Notes: generated by a model not told the origin, from the sequence alone. A stretch of 64,000 nucleotides of DNA from Persicobacter sp. CCB-QB2 (GCF_001274635.1 NZ_LBGV01000001.1:2170001-2234000); one strand, 5' to 3'. Positions 1 to 8,355 are shown, counted from the stretch's first letter. Made by a program: numbers and translations.

Positions 1-1
1 A

Positions 2-358
2 TGGCTTTTCCTGCTCAAAAACCTACCCAACCTCCAAAAAAGACCTAAAGCGTTACAGGAGAGAATTTTTCAGCGCTTTTTCGATCGCGCGAAAATCGCT
101 AAATTGCCTCCGGAAGAAGCTGAAAAATACATCATTGCCAAAGGTAAAATGGGAGATTATAAGAATACACTGGATTACCGGGAAGCCAAGGGGCGTAAGG
201 AAGGGAAACAAGAAGGTAGAATTGAAGGGAAGTTGGAAGAAAAAGAAAATTTAGCCCTAAAATTACACGCAAAAGGATTTCAGTTAAAAGAAATTGCTGA
301 AATGGTGGAGGTTAATCCGGCGGAAATTGAAAAGTGGCTGAAAAGCTCGAAAAAATAA
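2..358 (+). CDS. Rpn-family nuclease copy 1, C-terminal part (cut by window start)
   Basis: The frame is open from the first full codon at base 2 and matches the last 118 residues of the full-length copies downstream, so this is the 3' end of another Rpn/PD-(D/E)XK gene whose nuclease core lies outside the window. Visible parts are the RFFDRAKIAKLPPEEAEKYI segment, a linker of four 4-residue Lys/Glu/Gly units (RKEG, KQEG, RIEG, KLEE), and a helical tail with a helix-turn-helix look ending WLKSSKK. An internal ATG at 149 follows an AAAGG-like stretch and could start a separate short product. The array therefore extends upstream of the window. Confidence 0.85.
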   Translation, partial: WLFLLKNLPNLQKRPKALQERIFQRFFDRAKIAKLPPEEAEKYIIAKGKMGDYKNTLDYREAKGRKEGKQEGRIEGKLEEKENLALKLHAKGFQLKEIAEMVEVNPAEIEKWLKSSKK

Positions 359-421
359 CCTCAGCCAATCGCGCCAAAATCAACTGCATATGCTCTATCG
401 GGTTTATGGTAAAAAAATACC

Positions 422-1303
422 ATGCCCAAAGAAATCTACATTGACCCTTTCACTGACTTTGGCTTCAAAAAGCTTTTTGGAGAAGAGGAAAGCAAGGAAC
501 ACCTCATTGATTTCCTTAACCAGATACTACCAAAAGAAGACCTGATCTCTCACCTGCAGTACGGACAAAACGAACATCTCCCAAAAACAGCCCTAGACCG
601 AAAGGCCAATTTCGATTTGTATTGCACTAATCAGAGCGGGGAACATTTTATCATCGAATTACAGCGCGCCACCCAAATGCACATCGTTGATCGGAGTATT
701 TATTACAGTTCCTTTCTCATTCAGCAACAAGGCCGAAAAGGCAAAAACTGGAATTATCAACTGCAAAAGGTATATGTCATCAGCATACTGGACTTCCTTT
801 TAGAAGAAAGACTGAAACTGGGTAATAAATTGATTCACCATGGGCAAATAATGGAAATCCACCAACATCAGCCACTATCCAATAAACTCAATTACCTCTT
901 TATCGAAGTCCCCAAATTCAACAAAGCACCTGCCGAATTAAAAAACCGCAAAGATCAATGGCTTTTCCTGCTCAAAAATCTGCCCAACCTCCAAAAAAGA
1001 CCTAAAGCTTTACAGGAGAGAATATTTCAGCGCTTTTTCGATCGCGCGAAAATCGCTAAATTGCCACCGGAAGAAGCTGAAAAATACATCATTGCCAAAG
1101 GAAAAATGGGAGATTACAAGAATACACTGGATTATCGGGAAGCGAAGGGGCGAAAGGAAGGTAAACAAGAAGGGAAGTTGGAAGAAAAAGAAAATTTAGC
1201 CTTAAAATTACACGGGAAAGGTTTCCCATTAAAAGAAATCGCAGAAATGGTGGAGGTTGATCCGGCGGAAATTCAAAAGTGGCTGAAAAGCTCGAAAAAA
1301 TAA
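422..1303 (+). CDS. Rpn-family PD-(D/E)XK nuclease, copy 2
   Basis: The 293-residue protein has the family's N-terminal DFGFKKLFG motif (residues 12-20), the PD-(D/E)XK core with Asp65 (FDLYC) and the Glu79-x-Gln81 pair in FIIELQ, then a conserved domain to about residue 228. After that come a charged linker with three 4-residue units (RKEG, KQEG, KLEE) and a C-terminal helical tail ending WLKSSKK. Residue 63, next to the catalytic Asp, is Asn here but Ile in all other complete copies. The start is set at MPKEI: an extra A in the spacer puts the upstream ATG out of frame in this copy, so MPKEI is the only start shared by all. Members are known as recombination-promoting nucleases or putative transposases; some are phage-defence toxins. 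Confidence 0.85.
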   Translation: MPKEIYIDPFTDFGFKKLFGEEESKEHLIDFLNQILPKEDLISHLQYGQNEHLPKTALDRKANFDLYCTNQSGEHFIIELQRATQMHIVDRSIYYSSFLIQQQGRKGKNWNYQLQKVYVISILDFLLEERLKLGNKLIHHGQIMEIHQHQPLSNKLNYLFIEVPKFNKAPAELKNRKDQWLFLLKNLPNLQKRPKALQERIFQRFFDRAKIAKLPPEEAEKYIIAKGKMGDYKNTLDYREAKGRKEGKQEGKLEEKENLALKLHGKGFPLKEIAEMVEVDPAEIQKWLKSSKK

Positions 1304-1365
1304 CCTCAGCCAATCCCACCAAAATCAACTACATATACTCTTTTGGGTTAATGGTAAAAAATACC

Positions 1366-2235
1366 ATGCCCAAAGAAATCTACATTGACCCCTTCACTGA
1401 CTTTGGCTTCAAAAAGCTTTTTGGAGAAGAGGAAAGCAAGGAACACCTCATTGATTTCCTCAATCAAATATTACCAAAAGAAGACCTGATCTCTCACCTG
1501 CAATACGGACAAAACGAACATCTCCCCAAAACAGCGCTGGACCGAAAGGCCATTTTCGATTTGTATTGCACTAATCAGAGCGGGGAACATTTTATCATCG
1601 AACTACAGCGTGCCACCCAGATGCACATCGTTGATCGAAGTATTTATTATAGTTCCTTTCTCATTCAGCAACAAGGCCGAAAAGGCAAAAACTGGAATTA
1701 TCAACTGCAAAAGGTATATGTCATCAGCATACTGGACTTCCTTTTAGAAGAAAGACTGAAACTGGGTAATAAATTGATTCACCATGGGCAAATAATGGAA
1801 ATCCACCAACATCAGCCACTATCCAATAAACTCAATTACCTCTTTATCGAAGTCCCCAAATTCAACAAAGCACCTTCCGAATTAAAAAACCGCAAAGATC
1901 AATGGCTTTTCCTGCTCAAAAATCTGCCCAACCTCCAATAAAGGCCTAAAGCGTTACAAGAGAGAATTTTTCAGCGCTTTTTCGATCGCGTAAAAATCGC
2001 TAAATTGCCACCGGAAGAAGCTGAAAAATACATCATTGCCAAAGGAAAAATGGGAGATTACAAGAATACACTAGATTATCGGGAAGCGAAGGGGCGAAAG
2101 GAAGGGAAAATGGAAGAAAAAGAAAACTTAGCCTTAAAATTACATGCGGAAAAATTTCCCCTCACGAAAATCGCGGAAATACTGGAGGTTAATCCGGAAC
2201 AAATTGAAAAGTGGCTGAAAAGCTCGAAAAAATAA
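1366..2235 (+). pseudogene. Rpn-family nuclease, copy 3, with in-frame nonsense codon
   Basis: Relative to the neighbours the frame is intact from MPKEI at 1366 to the WLKSSKK end at 2235, except that codon 1939-1941 reads TAA where the other copies read AAA (Lys) after NLPNLQ. The upstream piece keeps the whole catalytic core (Asp65, Glu79, Gln81) but would end at residue 191. The downstream piece, with an internal ATG at 2050 and two linker units (RKEG, KMEE), stays open. The last 76 residues are identical to those of copy 5, which suggests gene conversion. Loss of the full-length product with retention of the putative short C-terminal product is notable in a family where the short product can be an antitoxin. 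Confidence 0.8.
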
Positions 2236-2297
2236 CCTCAGCCAATCCCACCAAAATCAACTACATATACTCTTTTGGGTTAATGGTAAAAAATACC

Positions 2298-3215
2298 ATG
2301 CCCAAAGAAATCTACATTGACCCTTTCACTGACTTTGGCTTCAAAAAGCTTTTTGGAGAAGAGGAAAGCAAGGAACACCTCATTGATTTCCTTAACCAGA
2401 TACTACCAAAAGAAGACCTGATCTCCCACCTACAATACGGCCAAAACGAACATCTCCCCAAAACAGCACTGGACAGAAAGGCCATTTTCGATTTGTATTG
2501 TACCAACCAGAGCGGGGAACATTTTATCATCGAATTACAGCGTGCCACCCAGATGCACATCGTTGATCGAAGTATTTATTACAGTTCCTTTCTCATTCAG
2601 CAACAAGGCCGAAAAGGTAAAAACTGGAATTATCATCTACAAAAAGTGTATGTTATCAGCATACTGGACTTCCTTTTGGAGGAAAGACTGAAATTGGAAA
2701 ATAACTTGATTCACCATGGGCAAATAATGGAAATCCACCAACACCAGCCATTATCCAATAAACTCAACTACATTTTTATCGAAGTCCCAAAATTCAACAA
2801 AGCACCTGCCGAATTAAAAAACCGCAAAGATCAATGGCTTTTCCTACTCAAAAACCTACCCAACCTACAAAAAAGACCTAAAGCGTTGCAGGAGAGAATT
2901 TTTCAGCGCTTTTTCGATCGCGCGAAAATCGCTAAATTGCCACCGGAAGAAGCTGAAAAATACATCATTGCCAAAGGAAAAATGGGAGATTACAAGAATA
3001 CACTGGATTATCGGGAAGCGAAGGGGCGAAAGGAAGGAAAAATAGAGGGTAAGCTAGAAGGAAAATTGGAAGGAAGAATTGAAGGGAAGTTGGAAGAAAA
3101 AGAAAATTTAGCCCTAAAATTACACGAGAGAGGTTTCCCATTAAATGAAATCGCAGAAATGGTGGAGGTTAATCCGGCGGAAATTGAAAAGTGGCTGAAA
3201 AGCTCGAAAAAATAA
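2298..3215 (+). CDS. Rpn-family PD-(D/E)XK nuclease, copy 4 (longest linker)
   Basis: This is a 305-residue paralogue with the same architecture: DFGFKKLFG, Asp65, Glu79-x-Gln81, then the helical C-terminal tail. It carries the longest linker of the array, six 4-residue units (RKEG, KIEG, KLEG, KLEG, RIEG, KLEE). The middle reads LKLENNLIHHG where copies 2 and 3 have LKLGNKLIHHG, so it is a distinct allele. The start is MPKEI at 2298. The frame also stays open upstream into the end of copy 3 through a GTG at 2211, but the conserved start and the frame break in copy 2 argue against using it. An internal ATG lies at 2982. Confidence 0.85.
   Translation: MPKEIYIDPFTDFGFKKLFGEEESKEHLIDFLNQILPKEDLISHLQYGQNEHLPKTALDRKAIFDLYCTNQSGEHFIIELQRATQMHIVDRSIYYSSFLIQQQGRKGKNWNYHLQKVYVISILDFLLEERLKLENNLIHHGQIMEIHQHQPLSNKLNYIFIEVPKFNKAPAELKNRKDQWLFLLKNLPNLQKRPKALQERIFQRFFDRAKIAKLPPEEAEKYIIAKGKMGDYKNTLDYREAKGRKEGKIEGKLEGKLEGRIEGKLEEKENLALKLHERGFPLNEIAEMVEVNPAEIEKWLKSSKK
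3024..3099 (+). repeat. 12-bp coding minisatellite in the Rpn linker
   Basis: This stretch of copy 4 consists of imperfect 12-bp units encoding Lys/Arg-x-Glu-Gly. The equivalent stretch holds 4, 3, 2, 6, 2, 4 and 3 units in copies 1 to 7. In copies 6 and 7 the unit is mostly Ile-Glu-Lys-Gly, that is the same composition in a shifted phase. The 12-bp step preserves the frame, so the number of units can change without breaking the gene. Confidence 0.85.
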
Positions 3216-3277
3216 CCTCAGCCAATCCCACCAAAATCAACTACATATACTCTTTTAGGTTTATGGTAAAAAATACC

Positions 3278-4147
3278 ATGCCCAAAGAAATCTACATTGA
3301 CCCCTTCACTGACTTTGGCTTCAAAAAGCTTTTTGGAGAAGAGGAAAGCAAGGAACACCTCATCGACTTCCTCAACCAGATATTACCAAAGGAAGACCTG
3401 ATCTCTCACCTACAATACGGCCAAAACGAACACCTCCCCAAAACAGCCCTGGACCGAAAGGCCATTTTCGATTTGTATTGCACTAATCAGAGCGGGGAAC
3501 ATTTTATCATCGAACTACAGCGAGCCACCCAAATGCACATCGTTGATCGAAGTATTTATTACAGTTCCTTTCTCATTCAGCAACAAGGTCGAAAAGGTAA
3601 AAACTGGAATTATCAATTACAAAAGGTATATGTTATCAGCATACTGGACTTCCTTTTGGAGGAAAGATTAGGACTGGGCAACGCCTTGATTCATCATGGG
3701 CAAATAATGGAAATCCACCAACAACAGCCATTATCCAATAAACTCAATTACCTCTTTATCGAAGTCCCCAAATTCAACAAAGCACCTGCCGAATTAAAAA
3801 ACCGCAAAGATCAATGGCTTTTCCTGCTCAAAAATCTGCCCAACCTCCAAAAAAGGCCTAAAGCGTTACAAGAGAGAATTTTTCAGCGCTTTTTCGATCG
3901 CGTAAAAATCGCTAAATTGCCACCGGAAGAAGCTGAAAAATACATCATTGCCAAAGGAAAAATGGGAGATTACAAGAATACACTAGATTATCGGGAAGCG
4001 AAGGGGCGAAAGGAAGGGAAAATGGAAGAAAAAGAAAACTTAGCCTTAAAATTACATGCGGAAAAATTTCCCCTCACGAAAATCGCGGAAATACTGGAGG
4101 TTAATCCGGAACAAATTGAAAAGTGGCTGAAAAGCTCGAAAAAATAA
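3278..4147 (+). CDS. Rpn-family PD-(D/E)XK nuclease, copy 5 (short linker)
   Basis: This is a 289-residue paralogue with an intact core (Asp65, Glu79-x-Gln81) and the shortest linker, two units (RKEG, KMEE). The central segment changes to LGLGNALIHHG and HQQQ, a version shared with copies 6 and 7 but not with 2 to 4, whereas the 3' end is identical to copy 3. The gene therefore looks like a mosaic of two lineages in the array. The tail differs from copies 1, 2, 4 and 6 (HAEKFPLTKIAEILEV rather than HAKGFQLKEIAEMVEV), so the C-terminal domain exists in at least two types. The internal ATG is at 3962. Confidence 0.85.
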   Translation: MPKEIYIDPFTDFGFKKLFGEEESKEHLIDFLNQILPKEDLISHLQYGQNEHLPKTALDRKAIFDLYCTNQSGEHFIIELQRATQMHIVDRSIYYSSFLIQQQGRKGKNWNYQLQKVYVISILDFLLEERLGLGNALIHHGQIMEIHQQQPLSNKLNYLFIEVPKFNKAPAELKNRKDQWLFLLKNLPNLQKRPKALQERIFQRFFDRVKIAKLPPEEAEKYIIAKGKMGDYKNTLDYREAKGRKEGKMEEKENLALKLHAEKFPLTKIAEILEVNPEQIEKWLKSSKK

Positions 4148-4209
4148 CCTCAGCCAATCCCACCAAAATCAACTACATATACTCTTTTGGGTTAATGGTA
4201 AAAAATACC

Positions 4210-5103
4210 ATGCCCAAAGATATCTACATTGACCCCTTCACTGACTTTGGTTTCAAAAAGCTTTTTGGAGAAGAGGAAAGCAAGGAACACCTCATTGATT
4301 TACTTAACCAGATACTACCAAAAGAAGACCTGATCTCTCACCTGCAATACGGCCAAAACGAACATCTCCCCAAAACAGCCCTGGACCGAAAGGCCATTTT
4401 CGATTTGTATTGCACCAATCAGAGCGGGGAACATTTTATCATCGAACTACAGCGAGCCACCCAAATGCACATCGTTGATCGAAGTATTTATTACAGTTCC
4501 TTTCTCATTCAGCAACAAGGTCGAAAAGGTAAAAACTGGAATTATCAATTACAAAAGGTATATGTTATCAGCATACTGGACTTCCTTTTGGAGGAAAGAT
4601 TAGGACTGGGCAACGCCTTGATTCATCATGGGCAAATAATGGAAATCCACCAACAACAGCCATTATCCAATAAACTCAATTACCTCTTTATCGAAGTCCC
4701 CAAATTCAACAAAGCACCTGCCGAATTAAAAAACCGAAAAGATCAATGGCTTTTCCTGCTTAAAAACCTACCCAACCTACAAAAAAGACCTAAAGCGTTA
4801 CAGGAGAGAATATTTCAGCGCTTTTTCGATCGCGCGAAAATCGCTAAATTGCCACCGGAAGAAGCTGAAAAATATATCATTGCCAAAGGAAAAATGGGAG
4901 ATTACAAGAATACACTGGATTATCGGGAAGCGAAGGGAATTGAGAAAGGAATTATTAAAGGAATCGAGAAAGGTAAATTAGAAGAAAAAGAAAACTTAGC
5001 CTTAAAATTACACGCAAAAGGATTTCAGTTAAAAGAAATCGCAGAAATGGTGGAGGTTGATCCAGAGCAAATTGAAAAGTGGCTGAAAAGCTCGAAAAAA
5101 TAA
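4210..5103 (+). CDS. Rpn-family PD-(D/E)XK nuclease, copy 6
   Basis: This is a 297-residue paralogue that begins MPKDIYID instead of MPKEIYID and has LIDLLNQ where the others have LIDFLNQ. The catalytic Asp65 and Glu79-x-Gln81 are intact. The linker has four units in the second phase (IEKG, IIKG, IEKG, KLEE), a different repeat type from copies 1 to 5. The tail is of the KGFQLKEIAEMVEV type, as in copy 1. An internal ATG at 4894 is conserved. Confidence 0.85.
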   Translation: MPKDIYIDPFTDFGFKKLFGEEESKEHLIDLLNQILPKEDLISHLQYGQNEHLPKTALDRKAIFDLYCTNQSGEHFIIELQRATQMHIVDRSIYYSSFLIQQQGRKGKNWNYQLQKVYVISILDFLLEERLGLGNALIHHGQIMEIHQQQPLSNKLNYLFIEVPKFNKAPAELKNRKDQWLFLLKNLPNLQKRPKALQERIFQRFFDRAKIAKLPPEEAEKYIIAKGKMGDYKNTLDYREAKGIEKGIIKGIEKGKLEEKENLALKLHAKGFQLKEIAEMVEVDPEQIEKWLKSSKK

Positions 5104-5165
5104 CCTCAGCCAATCCCACCAAAATCAACTACATATACTCTTTTGGGTTTATGGGAAAAAATACC

Positions 5166-6047
5166 ATGCCCAAAGATATCTACATTGACCCCTTCACTGA
5201 CTTTGGTTTCAAAAAGCTATTTGGAGAAGAGGAAAGCAAGGAACACCTCATCGACTTCCTCAACCAGATATTACCAAAGGAAGACCTGATCTCTCACCTA
5301 CAATACGGCCAAAACGAACACCTCCCCAAAACAGCCCTCGACCGAAAGGCCATTTTCGATTTGTATTGCACTAATCAGAGCGGGGAACATTTTATCATCG
5401 AACTACAGCGAGCCACCCAAATGCACATCGTTGATCGAAGTATTTATTACAGTTCCTTTCTCATTCAGCAACAAGGTCGAAAAGGTAAAAACTGGAATTA
5501 TCAATTACAAAAGGTATATGTTATCAGCATACTGGACTTCCTTTTGGAGGAAAGATTAGGACTGGGCAACGCCTTGATTCATCATGGGCAAATAATGGAA
5601 ATCCACCAACAACAGCCATTATCCAATAAACTCAATTACCTCTTTATCGAAGTCCCCAAATTCAACAAAGCACCTGCCGAATTAAAAAACCGAAAAGATC
5701 AATGGCTTTTCCTGCTTAAAAACCTACCCAACCTACAAAAAAGACCTAAAGCGTTACAGGAGAGAATATTTCAGCGCTTTTTCGATCGCGCGAAAATCGC
5801 TAAATTGCCACCGGAAGAAGCTGAAAAATATATTATTGCCAAAGGAAAAATGGGAGATTACAAGAATACACTGGATTATCGGGAAGCTAAAGGAATAGAA
5901 AAAGGAATCGAGAAAGGTAAATTAGAAGAAAAAGAAAACTTAGCCCTAAAATTACATGCGGAAAAATTTCCCCTCACGAAAATCGCGAAAATACTGGAGG
6001 TTGATCAGGAGCAAATTGAACAATGGATTAAAGCTTCAAAAGATTAA
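5166..6047 (+). CDS. Rpn-family PD-(D/E)XK nuclease, copy 7 (last of array)
   Basis: This 293-residue paralogue closes the array. The core residues are intact, the linker has three units (IEKG, IEKG, KLEE) and the tail is of the AEKFPLTKIAKILEV type. Its end departs from every other copy (EQWIKASKD instead of EKWLKSSKK) and the shared spacer does not follow, as expected for the terminal unit of a tandem array, where unequal exchange cannot homogenise the outer flank. It is convergent with the MutS-like gene 33 bp further on. The internal ATG is at 5850. Confidence 0.85.
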   Translation: MPKDIYIDPFTDFGFKKLFGEEESKEHLIDFLNQILPKEDLISHLQYGQNEHLPKTALDRKAIFDLYCTNQSGEHFIIELQRATQMHIVDRSIYYSSFLIQQQGRKGKNWNYQLQKVYVISILDFLLEERLGLGNALIHHGQIMEIHQQQPLSNKLNYLFIEVPKFNKAPAELKNRKDQWLFLLKNLPNLQKRPKALQERIFQRFFDRAKIAKLPPEEAEKYIIAKGKMGDYKNTLDYREAKGIEKGIEKGKLEEKENLALKLHAEKFPLTKIAKILEVDQEQIEQWIKASKD

Positions 6048-6080
6048 ACCATTGCTCAATACCTATTTCCTGCAAAATAG

Positions 6081-7838
6081 TTATACAATCCCAAGCTTCT
6101 CCATCAGGAAAGTGGCATTTTTATTCTTGGCCTGACCTGACCTAATTTTATAATCAAAACTTAATTCACCACCTGCAATTTGGCTTTCAAAACAAAAATG
6201 AACGATATCCTTCCTCCCATGAAAACGTTGACACAGGGCGGTATCATGAGTCGCTAAGACGGTCAAACCTGCATGATTACGTAATCGCTCAATTATTCTG
6301 GCTGCTCCTTCAAACTTATCGTCATTATTTGTTCCGCGCAGAATTTCATCCAATAAGATCAGAGCGGGTTTTTTCTCCGCTTGTTCTACCACGGATTTCA
6401 ACTTTAATAATTCCGCATAAAAATAAGAGGTATTTTCATGCAGGGAATCATCATGCCGAAGACTACTCAATAATTGCCAACAAGGCATTTCAAATTTCGT
6501 CGCATTAACGACTGTCCCCAATTGCCCCAAAACCATATTCACCCCTAGAGCTCGCAAAAAAGTACTCTTTCCCGCCATATTAGATCCGGTGATCAGGACC
6601 AGACGATTTTCCTTATCAAGGGTCCAGTCATTTTTGACACAAACTTCTTCCGACAATAATGGATGCCCCAAAGCCTTAATCACCACCACATCATTTGAAA
6701 TCTCCATAGGCTTAAAATGCGGATGTAAATATTGCCACCAAGCCAAACTGACCAGGGCATCGATTTCCCCCAGCAATTTCATCTGAGCATTAAAAGTAGC
6801 CTGATGCGTTTCCTCCCATTTCCTCAGCCTAACATACCACTGCAAATCCAGCACAAAAATGGAATTAAAAATAAAATAAGCCAGCGCGTTCATCCTTTGA
6901 TTGGCGATACCGGAAATGCTTCTCAATTGATTTAGGGCCTTTTCTCCTGCTGAAAACCCTTCAATCTTCGAAGCCAGGATCGCATCGCCCTCCAAATGAT
7001 GTAAAAGACGCATCATTCTGCTATACCGATAATATAAGCTGACTTTCTCCGACAGAAAATAAAAACAAGCCGATAAATCTTTAGAAAATAAGCCTGTAAC
7101 AATCCAACTCCCTAAAAATACCAAACCGAAAATCTGGGACTGATCAAACAACAGATACTGTAAAACGCCTGCTACTCCCAAAACCGGCCATATAAAAGAG
7201 AAATATTTCCAGAAATTATTCAGCGGCTTTTCCGCCTTAGGTAAATCAACCTGAAGACTTCCGGCTGAATGTAAATCTTCCGCCATTCCCTCCAATAAAA
7301 ACGCCTCCAGCCATTCCGGCTTTTGCGCCAAAGCGGAAATCTCTGACTGCCTTTGAAGAATCAACTCCTCTGACACCCCTTCCAAACTAAAACGCTTCAA
7401 TAATGACTTTTGGCCAGCGGGAGTTACTGTTCTGTTCAACCGATGAAATAGGCTCCCCTCTCCCAGTAAATCTAAATCCAAAGAAAAACCAGCTTTCTCC
7501 CCTTCGGCTCCACTATTAAAAATTAGATTTTCCTTCCCGCTGAGCAATCCCAGTTCATTTTCAAAAAATCGTTGCCCGTTATCATGATAATTCAAATGCC
7601 GCTTTACTTCGGAAGTCCACCAAAGCAAACTCACAAAGACCAACACCTCAAAAATAACCAAATACAGCATAGGGTAAACCTGCTTACTATACAAAATAGT
7701 ATACAAGGCATACACCACGGCGAGCACCATCGAAAGGCGCATTGCCCCTAAAACATAAAATTTCCGCTTCCATTCCTTCTTTTTTTGAAGGTGGAAAGCT
7801 TTTCTATTCGAAAATTTGGAGAAAAAATCCTGATTCAT
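6081..7838 (-). CDS. Membrane-anchored MutS-family ATPase
   Basis: This is a 585-residue protein. Two hydrophobic segments near residues 30-75 should anchor it in the inner membrane, and two more lie around residues 210-250. The C-terminal third is a MutS-type ABC ATPase: Walker A GSNMAGKST near 428-436, Walker B LILLDE near 503-508 followed by ILRGTNN, and LATHD near 538-542. The N-terminal mismatch-recognition and connector domains of MutS are missing, and there is no Smr nuclease domain as in MutS2. Short membrane-bound MutS homologues of this kind are common in Bacteroidota and have no firmly known role, so direct involvement in mismatch repair should not be assumed. The start is followed by charged residues and preceded by a likely promoter at 7913-7920. 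Confidence 0.8.
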   Translation of the reverse strand: MNQDFFSKFSNRKAFHLQKKKEWKRKFYVLGAMRLSMVLAVVYALYTILYSKQVYPMLYLVIFEVLVFVSLLWWTSEVKRHLNYHDNGQRFFENELGLLSGKENLIFNSGAEGEKAGFSLDLDLLGEGSLFHRLNRTVTPAGQKSLLKRFSLEGVSEELILQRQSEISALAQKPEWLEAFLLEGMAEDLHSAGSLQVDLPKAEKPLNNFWKYFSFIWPVLGVAGVLQYLLFDQSQIFGLVFLGSWIVTGLFSKDLSACFYFLSEKVSLYYRYSRMMRLLHHLEGDAILASKIEGFSAGEKALNQLRSISGIANQRMNALAYFIFNSIFVLDLQWYVRLRKWEETHQATFNAQMKLLGEIDALVSLAWWQYLHPHFKPMEISNDVVVIKALGHPLLSEEVCVKNDWTLDKENRLVLITGSNMAGKSTFLRALGVNMVLGQLGTVVNATKFEMPCWQLLSSLRHDDSLHENTSYFYAELLKLKSVVEQAEKKPALILLDEILRGTNNDDKFEGAARIIERLRNHAGLTVLATHDTALCQRFHGRKDIVHFCFESQIAGGELSFDYKIRSGQAKNKNATFLMEKLGIV

Positions 7839-7912
7839 GATAATCTACTAAGCAAAAGGCACTTATTTCAGCACCCAAATCTCTACACTCAAAAAAGGTA
7901 AACTCTTCCCTG

Positions 7913-7920
7913 CAAAAGTA
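7913..7920 (-). promoter_or_regulatory. Bacteroidota -7 box upstream of the MutS-like gene
   Basis: On the minus strand this reads TACTTTTG, which fits the TAnnTTTG -7 consensus and lies about 75 bp upstream of the ATG at 7838. I do not see a clear TTG at the proper distance, so it is a moderate call. The rest of 7839-8140 shows no gene. Confidence 0.4.
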
Positions 7921-8144
7921 TCAATACCACCGAAAGGAACCCGATTTAAAAGAATAAAAATTTTCAAAAAATCTCCGCCTATCCCTCAACCACTTAGCCA
8001 CTGAGAGGCTGTAAACGCAATTTTTTTCTTTGCACAGGGTTTGACTTTTCAAAAAAAGACTGCACCTTTGCAATCCCTTACGGAAAGGAAGTCAACAAAA
8101 ATGACAGCCACCAGAAAGGGAAAAATAATTTCAAACAATAGGTT

Positions 8145-8172
8145 TTGAATTAAAAAAAATATCATACCTTTG
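8145..8172 (+). promoter_or_regulatory. Promoter of the Tyr-Gly-Thr tRNA array
   Basis: TTG at 8145-8147, 17 bp, then TACCTTTG at 8165-8172 match the Bacteroidota vegetative promoter, with a slightly short spacer. The predicted start is about 75 bp before the first tRNA. A second, weaker match (TTG at 8041, CACCTTTG ending at 8070) lies upstream. Confidence 0.65.
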
Positions 8173-8255
8173 TGCGCCACAAGCATTTCTTGTTAAGATC
8201 ATTCGGACAGCGAATAATTTCAAAAAGAAAATCTTAAAAGCACAAAATATCATTT

Positions 8256-8341
8256 GGGGAGATTCCAGAGCGGCCAAATGGGACGGACTGTAAATCCGTT
8301 GTCTTTCGACTTCGCAGGTTCGAATCCTGCTCTCCCCACCA
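8256..8341 (+). tRNA. tRNA-Tyr (GTA), copy 1
   Basis: The acceptor GGGGAGA/TCTCCCC, anticodon loop with GTA, long class II variable arm and TTCGAAT T-loop are all present. CCA is encoded at 8339-8341. Confidence 0.95.
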
Positions 8342-8355
8342 TCTGATGATGATAA

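Larger units (their letters stand above)
2..6047 (+). repeat. Tandem array of seven Rpn-family genes
   Basis: Seven gene units lie head to tail. Start-to-start distances for copies 2 to 7 are 944, 932, 980, 932 and 956 bp, that is 932 plus a multiple of 12. All length variation comes from 12-bp steps in the Lys/Glu/Gly linker. The spacer between stop and next start is 62 bp at every junction except the first (63 bp, with several substitutions and one extra A). No transcription terminator is seen between copies, so they may be co-transcribed. I see no transposase ends or target-site duplications inside the window; unequal recombination is the simplest origin. Confidence 0.9.

Noticed and set aside
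1089..1328. Antisense frames inside the Rpn copies
   Set aside because: Not conserved among the copies; shadows of the sense frame.
2..6047. Insertion sequence with the Rpn gene as transposase
   Set aside because: Although the family is often labelled as a putative transposase, no terminal inverted repeats or target duplications bound the units, and the copies are tandem rather than dispersed.
8041..8165. A small RNA gene between two promoter-like boxes before the first tRNA
   Set aside because: No stable hairpin or terminator is seen in the stretch; the first box is weak.
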